DNA of 64,000 nucleotides from Exophiala sp. HKRS030 (lineage: Eukaryota; Ascomycota; Eurotiomycetes; Chaetothyriales; Herpotrichiellaceae): the NCBI GenBank assembly GCA_023897205.1, contig JAHWDD010000007.1:1798001-1862000 (forward strand), written 5' to 3'. Below the pieces are notes generated by a model. The model worked only from the letters and a program-made list of their open reading frames with translations. It had not been told where the DNA came from and ran no database searches. Shown piece after piece: positions 45,691 through 56,228 of the stretch. Each line of letters begins with the position of its first letter. Position 1 is the first letter of the stretch. The position numbers and the translations under genes are program-made.

Positions 45691-47313
45691 ATGGCCGCCA
45701 AGCCGCGCCAGGCGCCTCGAAGATCATTAAAACAATCCCTCAAGGATGTCTTTTTGCGTCGAATGCGAAAGTCACCAAGTCCTCCCGACACCATCGGATC
45801 GGGCATCCTGCGTAGAGCAGATCCTTCAAGTTTTGTCGTTTCATCCGTCACAACCTTTACTTCATTCTCCGACCTGACCAACAGCCAAGCCAGTTTGGAC
45901 CAGTGGACCATTTCTCGATCTATACCAAATCGATTTCAGTCGCCTCCTCCCAACGTGGCCTCACCAAGCCGAGCTCGTCAGACTCTTCTTCCAGCGACGA
46001 GTTTGAGTCAATTCGATCTTCATCACGCGTATCTGCAACAATCAACAGTTCCATGCGGGTATGCACAACAAGCAGTGCCGCCAAACTGCGCAACTCTGAC
46101 CAGTCGACAAGGGAGCATATCGACTCTATCATCATTCCAAAGCACATCCACCTTGAGACTGAGAGACTCTCACCAGCATCTCGTCGAGCAGCGTCGACCA
46201 ATATCGGGGCTTGCCCCCTCACAGCCTGTTATAGGGAATCAACAAATTCGGAAGAAGCAGGTGTCATGGCTGCAATCTCCATCCATCAGTTCTGCATCCA
46301 TGTCGGAAACTCACAGCTGGCGGAGCAGCGAGAGTGTGTCCGGAGACATGCCCTTGGTCGAACACTTCAGGTCTTTTTGTGTGCTTGACACAGCTGCTCC
46401 AGGTTTCCCTGTGGTGGCTACGTCTCAAGAGCTCAGATATATCTTTGAGATTGGCGAGCACTTCTTCCTCAATAGTTGCGAATGTGAAGGAGCTTCGATG
46501 GACATTGTGACTGGCCAGGACGCAGCGGGGGATCCTGTCACTCACCTTGTACTCTTCAGCCCACTGGTTATTCCAAGCAGTGGTCGCTGCAGGTTTATGC
46601 TTGCAAGCTTGGTCGATGTCACCCGGTTCATCTCCGGGGCTGCGTCGTTGCCAGAATTAGACAAATCCCCGGAAAGTTCTCTCATGGAAAGTGATCTGCA
46701 GACCCCAGTGCAGGATCGCTTAGAGCCTAGCTGGGTTGCATCGACTCCCCAGCTGTCAGCAGAGGACCTTTTAGGTGGTTGCGTCCTACCAGGAGACAGA
46801 GGAACTGGATCACTAGGCATCGCACATCGAGAAGATATCTGGCTGAACCTTGCGCATGAGGAGAAGAGTAGATCATCCACCCGCAGCAGCACTCCTCGGT
46901 CGACACCGAAAAGCCATGCGCGGACAAAGTCGTCGAAGTCGACACCTTCATCTAGCAACAGCAGCACTGTGGACGAGGTTTTGGAGGAGTTTATGGGCAA
47001 TTTGCAAGAGTTATACTCCGACTGCTTCTTGCTCGGTAAATCTCCTCTCGATGACACATACTATGAGATTTGCAACGTGTCGCCCACGGTGCACGCCGCG
47101 AAGGATTATGTCAATGGACATCTTTCGCACACGGGACAGGAAGCTATTGTGGAAATGAGTGAACGCCTTGCGCAGGGCCAGCGCTTCTCAATGAAGGTAA
47201 AATGGGGTAACCAAGGCCTTGGGAAACATATGTACTGCAGCCCACTCTACGGGCAGAACTCTACCACGTGGATATGTTTCCTAGTCGACGATAACATGCC
47301 ACCATTGTGGTGA
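45691..47313 (+). CDS. PAS-like-domain protein of unknown role
   Basis: A 540-residue intronless protein. The first 230 residues are Ser/Pro/Gln-rich and probably disordered. Residues about 230-310 look like a PAS-type sensor fold: FCVLDTAAPGFPVVATSQEL, then YIFEIGEHFFLNSCECEGAS, and ending THLVLFSPLVIPSSGRCRFMLASLVDVTRFI, a typical PAC-like strand. A low-complexity Ser/Thr/Arg linker (about 390-425) is followed by a second conserved-looking block of 110 residues (VDEVLEEFMGNLQELYSDCF to WICFLVD), which may be another PAS-like fold. The flavin-binding Cys motif of LOV domains (NCRFLQ) is absent, so light sensing by that route is unlikely. Family assignment rests on pattern alone. Confidence 0.7.
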   Translation: MAAKPRQAPRRSLKQSLKDVFLRRMRKSPSPPDTIGSGILRRADPSSFVVSSVTTFTSFSDLTNSQASLDQWTISRSIPNRFQSPPPNVASPSRARQTLLPATSLSQFDLHHAYLQQSTVPCGYAQQAVPPNCATLTSRQGSISTLSSFQSTSTLRLRDSHQHLVEQRRPISGLAPSQPVIGNQQIRKKQVSWLQSPSISSASMSETHSWRSSESVSGDMPLVEHFRSFCVLDTAAPGFPVVATSQELRYIFEIGEHFFLNSCECEGASMDIVTGQDAAGDPVTHLVLFSPLVIPSSGRCRFMLASLVDVTRFISGAASLPELDKSPESSLMESDLQTPVQDRLEPSWVASTPQLSAEDLLGGCVLPGDRGTGSLGIAHREDIWLNLAHEEKSRSSTRSSTPRSTPKSHARTKSSKSTPSSSNSSTVDEVLEEFMGNLQELYSDCFLLGKSPLDDTYYEICNVSPTVHAAKDYVNGHLSHTGQEAIVEMSERLAQGQRFSMKVKWGNQGLGKHMYCSPLYGQNSTTWICFLVDDNMPPLW

Positions 47314-48402
47314 CGAGGCTTTGACTCCATCCGTGATGAAGGCTTCCGAGTTGTTACCGCGGTCGAGACACATGCGAATCGAAAGCTGTTTGGTCTGAAT
47401 AATAATTTCAATGTTGCTTTTCGTTTTGTGACAGCGAGTCGCGAGGATATCACTACTCATATGCAGCGTGTGATTTTCTTCAGACATCACCGCCAATCAA
47501 TCCGTCGGCATAAGAGCGTTCGCGGCCTGGGTGGAAACGTCAAATCGACAGCAGGGGTCCGGGCTGAGGTGAGGAGAAGTCCGAAATAAGGATGGGTAGA
47601 GTCGGATCAGCAAGAGAAAGGCCGAGAACATGGATCAGCTCCTCAACGTCGCAATTGAAACGGTACAAATCCTTGATTGTCGAGGTGGCTTGCTCGGGGG
47701 GCCAGATGGCGCCTCCCTGGCACCTTTGGAGGCACCTCTGGAACTTCTTTGGGCCTTCTCCACGTCGCTCTGGGCACCCTCGGCAGACCACCAAGGCAGC
47801 CGGCCATTCCTCCTTGAGCTTGGGCCCCAGAGCCCTGCAACAACCTGCCAGACTCAGCAACGCTTCCCCGATTGCCGGCGGGCGGCCTCTCTGGAGCCTG
47901 CATCACCCAAAGCATCCGCCCCATCGATGTTTCGCTCGTATTTTCGCTCGCCTACGAGGGCCTGTGCGGGCACGATACCACGATGGAACGATAACTTTTA
48001 AAGGTCCGACACCCCTGCTCGCTGTTTCTTTTCTTCCACACATCTCGATCCACTCACCAGACGCTGTTATTATCCGATAGGCACCGATCGCCTCTTCACT
48101 TACGCCATGACGAGCGGCGGTTTATACTTACTCGGTTACCACCCAACATCTAAGAAGGAATGATCTTCTTTTTCAATGTGACTCTCCATTGAATTCAATA
48201 CCAAAGGACTCTGACCTTCCTCGCGTCGCCGATATAGAATAACGAACAGTCTCGACATCCCACCTTCTCCTAGTCGTCCACATATACATCTCGAAGTTTT
48301 CCATGCCGCAAACCGGGACTACAAGCTGCGATTACTGATCTCTCTCCCTGCAGCCTCCTGTCGGTTGAACAGTCTGCAGACGTGGAAGAGGAAGTTGTCA
48401 CA
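47314..48402. promoter_or_regulatory. Intergenic region between the PAS-like gene and the next gene
   Basis: A 1.1-kb gap. A GC-rich frame at 47592-48080 (162 codons) is open, but it has no recognisable domain, and competing frames overlap it on both strands. I treat it as non-coding. The last 250 bases are the likely 5' leader of the following gene. Confidence 0.45.
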
Positions 48403-49170
48403 ATGTTCAATGAAAGTTTCTCCTTTGGCTCATCACCAATTGAACATCAGCTACCACCGGCCGTTGACGAGTGTACCTCATCCGACATCTCCCCGTTTAC
48501 CTCACGATGCTCTTCACCACGCGAGGACCGGAGAGCCTCTTCTCAAAGAGACTCTCGCTTCGATACGCACCGATATGTCGTCGCACCTCGACACCCTTCC
48601 GTGACGGCACTCACAGCACAATTACAGTCCCACGCTCTCAATGACACCGAGATGAAGTCACCGTCGCTGTCGCCCAGCGATCCTTGTTCACCTGCCGATT
48701 CTGCATGCGCAACTGACGTAGACGAAGGTTTTTATGATGGTCCGGATACTCCAGCCACCACAGCGTCCGATGAATATGAGTCGGCCGAAGTTGATCCTAC
48801 CTGGTGGGATTTGAGCATGTCCGACGCCATGACAGCTACATCATCACCCCGACCATCACTATCACTTGAAGCACAGGCGCTGTCCTCGTATACGATGCGA
48901 CGAAAGCAACGGCAAGCATTGGTGAGGCTACAGTGTTTGGTATCACGGGCGCCAGATCTTGCTATGTTGATTGAAGAATGCCATCCGAGTTCACTACCTC
49001 TTGGTAACGACACGGCGAGACTGACGAATGGGAGGAGCGATTCGACGAGCGGGCTTTCAGGGTTGGGAACAGCTGAAATTATGAACACCGGACGGATCGA
49101 GAAAAGTCGAAGCGGTTCAATTGCCACGGTCAGAAAACCAGCCAGGATGAGGAAGAGAACCAGTCCCTAG
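48403..49170 (+). CDS. Hypothetical low-complexity protein
   Basis: A 255-residue intronless protein starting MFNESFSFGSSPIEHQLPP. It is rich in Ser, Pro, Asp and Thr. An acidic mid-section reads EGFYDGPDTPATTASDEYES, then VDPTWWDLSMSD. A more ordered helical segment of about 40 residues follows (YTMRRKQRQALVRLQCLVSRAPDLAMLIEE), then a basic tail. The Met at 48403 was used because the upstream in-frame codon that opens the frame is not ATG. I recognise no family. The helical block with a basic start might be a short interaction or DNA-binding element, but that is inference. The coding call rests on length and composition. Confidence 0.68.
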   Translation: MFNESFSFGSSPIEHQLPPAVDECTSSDISPFTSRCSSPREDRRASSQRDSRFDTHRYVVAPRHPSVTALTAQLQSHALNDTEMKSPSLSPSDPCSPADSACATDVDEGFYDGPDTPATTASDEYESAEVDPTWWDLSMSDAMTATSSPRPSLSLEAQALSSYTMRRKQRQALVRLQCLVSRAPDLAMLIEECHPSSLPLGNDTARLTNGRSDSTSGLSGLGTAEIMNTGRIEKSRSGSIATVRKPARMRKRTSP

Positions 49171-52100
49171 GCATTTCTCTGGACAGTCCTACCTCTGATT
49201 GCCATTCTCTGTTGTCTTTCGAGCGACGCAATACCCGGCAATTAGCCTCTTTCTTCCCCAGGCGTCACGTTATTTACCCGGCAAACAAGGGTGAGGGTTG
49301 TCTCGCAGGCAAAATCAGGGGACTCGAAGCCCCGCACGAGACGAAATACCGACGGCCACACAAAATAGTCATGGCATTCGAAAGACAACCCATGCGATCG
49401 ACGAGTCTAGACAAAGATGCCGGTTCGATTTCGCCTCGAGATTCTCCGAGATCAACGGGACAGTTGTGCCGCTCCGGCAGCCCTGTCAATCGGGGCTAAA
49501 ATACTCGCACCATTGTGTACGCGTGTCTTGGCGGACTTCTGCGTCATTATGCATGTGGTATGATAGGCATTATCAACGTGGAACACAATCCGCACCTCCT
49601 CGTACTCTACGGCACATGAGACGGCGTCTGCCAAGGGAGAGGTGGAGGGATGGGACCTCTCGTTGAGTGGAAACATATGGCGTTGCCACCCGATGTCGTC
49701 GTCGTTGCTTGCGACATGAGTACGGAGTGCCTGATCCCCAAGCACGACGGTTTTTCTCCTTTTCAGAATCACATTTTTCTTTTTCAGACCGAACAAACGA
49801 AGTGTTTATAGGAGCAGGAGGTTGGATCTTACAACATTTTCAGACGGCATGGCAACGGGCAAGCATTAGAGGTCTACGGGCGGGGGAAATGGTGAATGTT
49901 TTTTTTTAATTTGGTAACGAGAGTTCATGATACCCCGGATGTATTTTGCATGTTTTGCTTATAGGTAGCTATAAGACTCGATTTTCTTTTCCCACAATGG
50001 AGAAAGAGTAGTATGTATTGGTAATGCCAACGTCCCAAAACGAAAAACAATTTTCGTATCCAGTTAATTTCTTGTCCGGGTTTCTGCATTCTGGGATGTC
50101 GAGAATGATTTGGCGACCAAGTCCCGAAGATCGAGTCAAGACATTTTTGATCTTCCTCTTTGGATGCCCGCGTGTTGTGGTTATGCTCTCGGGGTGTCGC
50201 AATACAGATATCTGTGCAGGGTAGGTGGTAACATGTAGAAATTCTAGGTAGTGTCATCTACGCAGGTTTCCTTTCAGCTGGCTGTCGGTTTTTTTGTTTT
50301 TCATTCGATCTTGACACACCTCTCGTGTCATTCCTTCACCATCTCGATCCTGGGAGATTGTAACTGGGACATGTATACTGCACGACACTACCAAGTTAAT
50401 GCGGCGGATCCGCAGAGCACGCGAGGCAAAGAAGACGGAGAAGCGTTTGCGCTTCCGCTTCCACTGGTAGGTGAGTGACCTAGGTAAATCACCTACAGTA
50501 CTGTGCGGAAGTATGTAATCACAACGCAAATCGACAATAGTGTCCCGGCGGCTGTCGAGAGTAAATGATTGAGTCATGTTTGGCGGAATCCCCCTACCTG
50601 GTACCGTCGGTAACAGGAGAGTAGTTCAGTCCCACGTGTAGGCTACCGCCGATTCCGTTTTGCTTGCATGGGTCATGGTCACGGGTATGAAATGTGAGAG
50701 GAGGTGTATATAGACGAGGCAGTGGGCGGCTACGACCGTTTGGTGGCGAGATGGCAATATGGTCAACACGATGAAGCGACGGTATAGGATGCACCTCTTC
50801 CAGTCGGGAACCATCGGCTACGGGGACCGCCGGTGGTGATGGGTGGTCCAACGGGGTGATGATTTTGTCGATGGGTAAAAGGCGGCTGGCACCAAACAAT
50901 CAAGCCTTGGCCCCTGGGAAACTCGGCCACTGGTGTTTGTCTAGGCGTGGCGAGACCTAGAACAAAACACCACTTACATACAGTACAGGTAATAAATACG
51001 AGGGGGATTACCGAGTACTCAGTAGGGAAATCTCGTATCCGGGTGCCACGCCAGGCTAAAATGAACGCCCCCCCTCTGGAATATCTCGGGAAATTCCCTT
51101 ACATGAACAATTCGGAACCTCAACCCGCCCCGAAATATTCATCGTGGTACTCGTGATGAATCAAATCGAAGCAAATTGCCGTGCCGATTCAAACAAAAAG
51201 AGCATCGGTCAAGTTACCGAGAAGTCAGGATACAATGACCCGAGAAAAAAAACAAGAAGAAAGAAAGAATAATAAGAAAAAAAAGCCGTGCCACCAGTGA
51301 TTAATCACTGGGTACTAACGAAAAAATGACAACGCCACATCGGATGATATACAGTACACACCGACAGATTCCAAAGGATGAGGAACGTGCGCGTTTTGTA
51401 CCGTAAGAGGGGGGGTACGAACGAAAGTATTTCCCATTCACGCTTTTTCTAGTCGCGAGTCCACGGAGAAGAGAACGAGGTACATGGTTTGGATAGGGTC
51501 AAGGCCCAGGTGGTGGTCAGTGTATGTGTGTTTTTCCTCTCTCTTTGCTCGAAATCACGTAACAGCAAAAGGCACGGTACGAGTACATCCCCTGCCTACC
51601 TATGGTAATAAGAAAAGTCCTTCCGTGTATATCCGTACCTACCGCAATCTGAAAACTACGGTACTTATCACTACCAGTGTGGGAGCATCCGAGAACCAAA
51701 AGGGCCGCTCCGTCGTTTGCCATCACACAATGGTACTCGTTACGGCCATCCCGGGGCGGAACATCAAAAACGAGAACATCCGGGACCGCAATGTGCGGTA
51801 CTGTACGCGCTTCCGCTCGAACGGAATGAACAAAGAACCAGTATGTCAAGAGCAAAGTCCCTCGTTGCGGTTCCGAGAGAGAAAAAGAAAAATCAAAATC
51901 CACGTCTACTTGCCATGTGAATCGTGTGGCGAGTTCTTGTAAAACATCAGGTGAGAACGACGGTTATTTATTTTGGGGAGGGTCTCAATGGAATGCGGAT
52001 ACGGGCGACGTCCGAGTCAACCCTGTTTGTGTTGCTTGTCGGCAATGTTTACCTACCATACATACAATTACAAAGTCTGGAAGGGACCGCTCAGTCAGGT

Positions 52101-52198
52101 ACGATACCGTACCCAGGCTTGACAGGGGGGGGGTGTGGTTGCGGTTCTAGACTCTTGAGGCTCACCCAACACTTACCGAGTTAATAGGCATTGGACAG

Positions 52199-52209
52199 GT
52201 ACGGAGTAC
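52199..52209. repeat. GTACGGAGTAC motif near ROK1 3' end
   Basis: A full 11-base copy, 280 bases beyond the ROK1 stop codon. Confidence 0.85.
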
Positions 52210-52369
52210 ACCTGACGTTACTAAGCCCCCCAGTCTGAACACGCACATTCTTTTACCCGGGCCTGTACATGCAATTTTCATAAAAAGAAAAGGAGACAAC
52301 ACACGGTACCCAAACCGACAACCTTGGATCACTATATCGCCCACCTCTGGTGATGACCCGGCGGTAGAA

Positions 52370-52397
52370 GAAGCGGAAGCAGAAGCGGAAGCGGAAT
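52370..52397 (+). repeat. Imperfect GAAGCG/GAAGCA hexamer repeat
   Basis: Four to five tandem six-base units (GAAGCG, GAAGCA, GAAGCG, GAAGCG) in non-coding DNA. Confidence 0.65.
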
Positions 52398-52449
52398 GTT
52401 CATACTCAAAACTGCCGGCGTCGTTCAATAAACCGTATTCGATACCAAA

Positions 52450-52464
52450 GTACTCCCTCCGTAC
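52450..52464. repeat. GTACTCCCTCCGTAC, derivative of the dispersed motif
   Basis: A copy with the outer GTAC arms intact and an inserted TCCC block, 25 bases from the ROK1 stop. It looks like a degenerate or expanded version of GTACTCCGTAC. Confidence 0.6.
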
Positions 52465-52488
52465 ACACAACGCTCAAGTAAACCCTTC

Positions 52489-54546
52489 CTATTCCCCATT
52501 CTCTGGATCGGCTGTTTGGTTTGCTTCTTTCTTCTTCTCCTGCATACTATGCACTATCGCACCACGTTTCCGATTAACCTCGCGCCTCTCGTAGCCGCTT
52601 TGCGTGCCGATCCTGGCTTTCCGTTTCATGCGTTTGGTCTTTTCGTCATCGTCGGCGTGGATGGCACGTCGGGACTGGACGCCGTGGAGTTTGAGATCCT
52701 TTCGGGTAGATTTCGACACGGATGGCAACGCATGTAGAAGCCACGGCTGTAGGCCCCCGTTGGCAGTCACCGGGACATCGGATGTGGTTGTGGTGCCGCC
52801 GCCGTCGCCTGCTCCGGTGGGACGATCCGACCGGACCTGGGCCTTCTCACTCGCGGCGATCACATTGGCGATGCCTTTGACGTATTGGACATCTTCCTTG
52901 GTGTAGAAGCTGACGCAGACACCACCCTCCCGACCAGCCCTCCCAGTCCGGCCTGCACGATGGACGTATCCGGCCACCGTGTTGGGGATGTCGTAATTGA
53001 CCACCACGTTCACGCCACGAAAGTCCACGCCGCGCGACAGCAGGTCCGTCGTGATCAGGATCCAGATCTTGCCGAGCCGGAAATTCTGCATGATGCTCGA
53101 GCGTGCGTGCGCCGGGAGTGACGAGTGCAGCACGGCAATCCGTGAAGACCCTCCTGCCGGTGCAGGGATGTCGTACTTTAGTTCATCGTACAGCGACTGT
53201 GCTCGGTCAATGGTCTGGGTGAAGACGAGGAACGGTGGTCGAAGCGGTGCCGCCGCGGCTTGATATCCGCCCTTGGAGGATGACGCCCCTCCTGAACGGG
53301 ACGGATGGAGCAACTGGCGCATGCCCAACAGCTTTCCAGATTCGGTCGCCGTGTAAGTCAAACGATGTGATATAGTTGGTAAGCTGATGTCCTTCAGCCC
53401 GATGATCGTCCGCAGCAAAGGTGGTCGATCGCTCCGGCGGATCTTCAGGCTCTTCTGTCGATCGTGGATCTTCTGCACAGCCAATTCCTCAACGTTGGAA
53501 CCAATCGTTGCCGACCACATGCTGACCCGTAGCGTGGGAGATGTGCATGCTGACCAGATCGCCAGTGTCTGCGCACGAAACAGAGGATCCAGAAGTACAT
53601 CAGCCTCGTCGAATATCAGGGTTTCGATCTTGGGAAGAGGATTAGGCGGTGTCGTTTCGTCCTCTTCCCAGGACGGACAAAGCGTATGGACAAGACTTAG
53701 CGGCGTAGAGACGATGATGTCGGCTTTGGTCAGCGTGGCAGACTCCCTTGAATGCTCGTCCTCGCTCTCTTTCTCGTCATCTTCACCCTCCGATTCCTCA
53801 TTTTCCACAGCCGACTCTTGCATCCCGAAGAGCCTCATTCCCTTCCTCATGGCTGTTATTCGTACGCCGGTCTTTGTGCAGAGTTTTCGTCCTTCTGTGA
53901 CGATTTGCGACACGAGCTCTTTTGTTGGAGCTAAGACGATGGCACTGGCATGTTTTTCAGTAGTGTTGGACTGCTCTCTGTGACTTCTGGACACCTTGTC
54001 TATCAGCGGGATCAGGAAAGCGAGAGTCTTTCCGCTCCCGGTAGGCGCAATAGTCAATAAATCTGGTTCTTGGGCATCTTTGGAGAGACTCGACAGGAGT
54101 AGTGGAATGGTTGCCGTTTGAACTTCTGTAGGCTGGAAATACGCCTGTTCCGAGACATTACGGACAAGAGATTTATTGGCATTCTGCTGAGAGAGTTGAT
54201 CGAACGTAACGAGAGGCTGAGGGAAAATGCGCGACTGTTCCTTTTGCGCCTTTCGTGATTCTTCGGTTTTACCAGCCGAACGAAATCGATTTAAATCGAC
54301 AATTTTTATCTTGTGCTTCTTTTGGTATTGTCGAATCTCATCTTCAGTGGGTGGGACCCTGGTACTCGGTGATGCTGTAGTCACTGCCGTCACATCATCT
54401 TCTCTTTTCCGTTTCTGACCTGAAGATGCACCGGGAGAAATTGAATTTATTGATTGTCCCGATGTTGGCACTTGATTTTGTTGCGAAGGCCTCGTCGTCC
54501 TTGATTTAAGGCCTGTTGACCGAGACAGTATTTGGAAGGCATTCAT
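52489..54546 (-). CDS. ROK1: DEAD-box ATP-dependent RNA helicase ROK1 (DDX52-like)
   Basis: A 685-residue intronless helicase. It has a Q-motif region (YFQPTEVQTATIPLLL), Walker A APTGSGKT at 167-174, DEAD at 313-316 (IFDEADVLLD), SAT at 345-347 and the C-terminal HRAGRTGRAGR arginine-finger motif near residue 550. The N-terminal FQILSRSTGLKSR and the block EIRQYQKKHKIKIV are characteristic of Rok1/DDX52. Rok1 acts on 18S rRNA precursor processing in the small-subunit processome. A highly acidic insertion (about residues 248-268, rich in Glu, Asp and Ser) lies before the motif Ib region. The C-terminus is basic (KRMKRKARIG, then VNRKRGAIVH), as expected for a nucleolar protein. The start matches the conserved N-terminus. 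Confidence 0.93.
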   Translation of the reverse strand: MNAFQILSRSTGLKSRTTRPSQQNQVPTSGQSINSISPGASSGQKRKREDDVTAVTTASPSTRVPPTEDEIRQYQKKHKIKIVDLNRFRSAGKTEESRKAQKEQSRIFPQPLVTFDQLSQQNANKSLVRNVSEQAYFQPTEVQTATIPLLLSSLSKDAQEPDLLTIAPTGSGKTLAFLIPLIDKVSRSHREQSNTTEKHASAIVLAPTKELVSQIVTEGRKLCTKTGVRITAMRKGMRLFGMQESAVENEESEGEDDEKESEDEHSRESATLTKADIIVSTPLSLVHTLCPSWEEDETTPPNPLPKIETLIFDEADVLLDPLFRAQTLAIWSACTSPTLRVSMWSATIGSNVEELAVQKIHDRQKSLKIRRSDRPPLLRTIIGLKDISLPTISHRLTYTATESGKLLGMRQLLHPSRSGGASSSKGGYQAAAAPLRPPFLVFTQTIDRAQSLYDELKYDIPAPAGGSSRIAVLHSSLPAHARSSIMQNFRLGKIWILITTDLLSRGVDFRGVNVVVNYDIPNTVAGYVHRAGRTGRAGREGGVCVSFYTKEDVQYVKGIANVIAASEKAQVRSDRPTGAGDGGGTTTTSDVPVTANGGLQPWLLHALPSVSKSTRKDLKLHGVQSRRAIHADDDEKTKRMKRKARIGTQSGYERREVNRKRGAIVHSMQEKKKEANQTADPENGE

Positions 54547-55154
54547 CTTATGACACGGTCATTGTCCGCGGACTATTCCCTCCGGATTTCGAGTTCGTCT
54601 CAAAATTTATTCAATTCTCTCTGTCGATTCCAGGGCAAGGAAGATTTGGCTTTGATGCCAAGAACTTGCGGATAAACTTTGATCCCGGAATCAAAAGCGC
54701 GCCGCTGCGGTTTCACCATTTAGTTCTCAGGCTCAAGTACGTGGCAGAACAAAAGATGATACTTCGAAATCACTTTACGTTCGACCTGATACTGGTCTTC
54801 TTGTCTCCTGCTGCGATAATACAGCTACTTTGATCATCATGCGCTACCTCCCTTTTACTTGTACTCGGACATCAACACGTCGAAACCAGGAGGTCATCTT
54901 TCTGTCAGACAACGTTATTTTTTGTCATTGCACTAAAACGTCTAAAAGCATGAACCATGATTATGTGACAGAACTAGCCTCAAATCGCAAGCTTTCCAAG
55001 TTTCTACAGCCAAGTGCCAACTTGCGCCGACTGCAGTATCATCTTGCGCCAGAACATGCAGCGCTTCTAGCATGACGATGGCATTCTCAGAGAATATCTC
55101 TGTTATACTCAGGCGTCCATACAAAACATACAAATCCTAAAAGCGCCCCTCACG
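54547..55154. promoter_or_regulatory. Divergent ROK1 / small-protein promoter region
   Basis: A 608-base gap between diverging genes. A frame at 54516-54833 is open but has no features, and none of the short frames is supported. Confidence 0.45.
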
Positions 55155-55849
55155 ATGGTCATTGGATTGCTCATATTGACCTCGATTCCTACTGTGACTG
55201 GCGTCGCTCAAGCCATCTCCGCCCAGAAGACCCGCGATGAGCGGCAGAAAGATGAAAAACGAATGAAGAAGTTCCACATCGATGTGTACTGCGAGGCTGT
55301 GAGCTCTCGCACAAAAGAGATTCATGAAAAGAGGCTGGTCTTGAGGGATGATAGGGTATGGATAGGCCCGAGGGAAGCGTTGAATCCCTGTCCCGAGGGC
55401 TATGTCGCTGAGTGTTTCTACATCGAGTATCCGGACAACGAAGTAAGCGATCCGACCTTGTTTACGCAAAGACCTGATCTCCGTGACAACTAACGTGAGT
55501 CAAGAGAGTGCCGATACCGATTGGCCTTGTGAGCCAGGTTCGCGAGGACCCTCCTTTGCTGAATTGGCTATATGTGGACAAGGACACAATGGAAGTAAAG
55601 TATGGGAACAAAAGCGCAAGCATTGAGCATCATGTCGGGCCCTGGGACTGGACCGAGGATGAAGAAGGCATTACGTTCGATGAGACGGAAGACTTTACAG
55701 CCGTGGAAGATCCAAAAACCCACAAATGGCAGATATATTATGACATGGATAACGATGGATTAAGCAGATTTGTACCAAAGGGACGACGGAAGATACAAGT
55801 TAGCCTGGAGAGGACATTGATACCTGGAGCCAGTGTGCCTGGAGCATGA
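55155..55849 (+). CDS. Hypothetical protein with N-terminal hydrophobic segment
   Basis: A 210-residue protein in two exons (55155-55442, 55505-55849) with a 62-base intron holding CTAAC near its 3' end. The N-terminus, MVIGLLILTSIPTVTGVAQAI, is hydrophobic and could be a signal peptide or anchor. Then comes a charged helical segment (KTRDERQKDEKRMKKFHID) and an ordered part with many aromatics (RVWIGPREALNPCPEGYVAECFYIEYPDNE, PPLLNWLYVDKDTMEVKYGN, GPWDWTEDEEG, KWQIYYDMDNDGLSRF). It resembles conserved short fungal proteins of unknown role, but I cannot name a family. The acceptor at 55504 is the only nearby AG that keeps frame. Confidence 0.75.
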
Positions 55850-56228
55850 TGGCAGTGATGGCCTACTGGTTTTATTTATACTTGTAATGACGAATATTTA
55901 TGCCCAGGATGTAGCCTGTCTAACCAAAAGGATACCTTGGGAATATTTTAGGAATTATATCCGGAACTTCACATCATTCTCATTTCACTGGAACATTAAA
56001 ACCCATTCACTCAGATTATTAAAGATCAAACCCCTCGACGCGCATTCTATCTCCATGCGACCATTATTCGTCGCATGGTTGACAGGCCTTTGTCATGCAC
56101 AACACTTCACATAAGGCATGCATGCTGTTCCCGATAGTTCATCTGGACTGGCGCAAGTTGTTGTATCACCGGCCAATTGATCACACTCTCATCGCGCAAG
56201 TTGCTGTGTCAGTCAGTAGCTCTCAGCC
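55850..56228. promoter_or_regulatory. Intergenic region upstream of CLR2
   Basis: A tandem gap of 379 bases, AT-rich, with no supported gene. The CATGCGACCATTATTCGTCGCATG segment at 56054-56077 contains a short inverted repeat. Confidence 0.4.

Larger units (their letters stand above)
49171..52488. other. 3.3-kb gene-free, GTAC-rich region
   Basis: This is the longest gene-free stretch in the window. The frames present (for example 51484-51942) are low-complexity, overlap one another on both strands, and lack domains. The sequence is unusually dense in GTAC, GGTAC and TACGG words, especially from 50960 to 52230. It also has A-rich runs near 51250-51290, a G run at 52129-52135 and a GAAGCG/GAAGCA repeat at 52370-52397. 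It may be a degraded insertion, but I could not identify a transposon. Confidence 0.5.

Noticed and set aside
47592..48080. 162-codon frame between two genes
   Set aside because: There is no domain, and overlapping frames of similar length lie on both strands. GC content alone explains the openness.
51484..52184. Overlapping frames in the gene-free stretch as a possible transposase remnant
   Set aside because: No catalytic motif, terminal repeat or target-site duplication could be seen.
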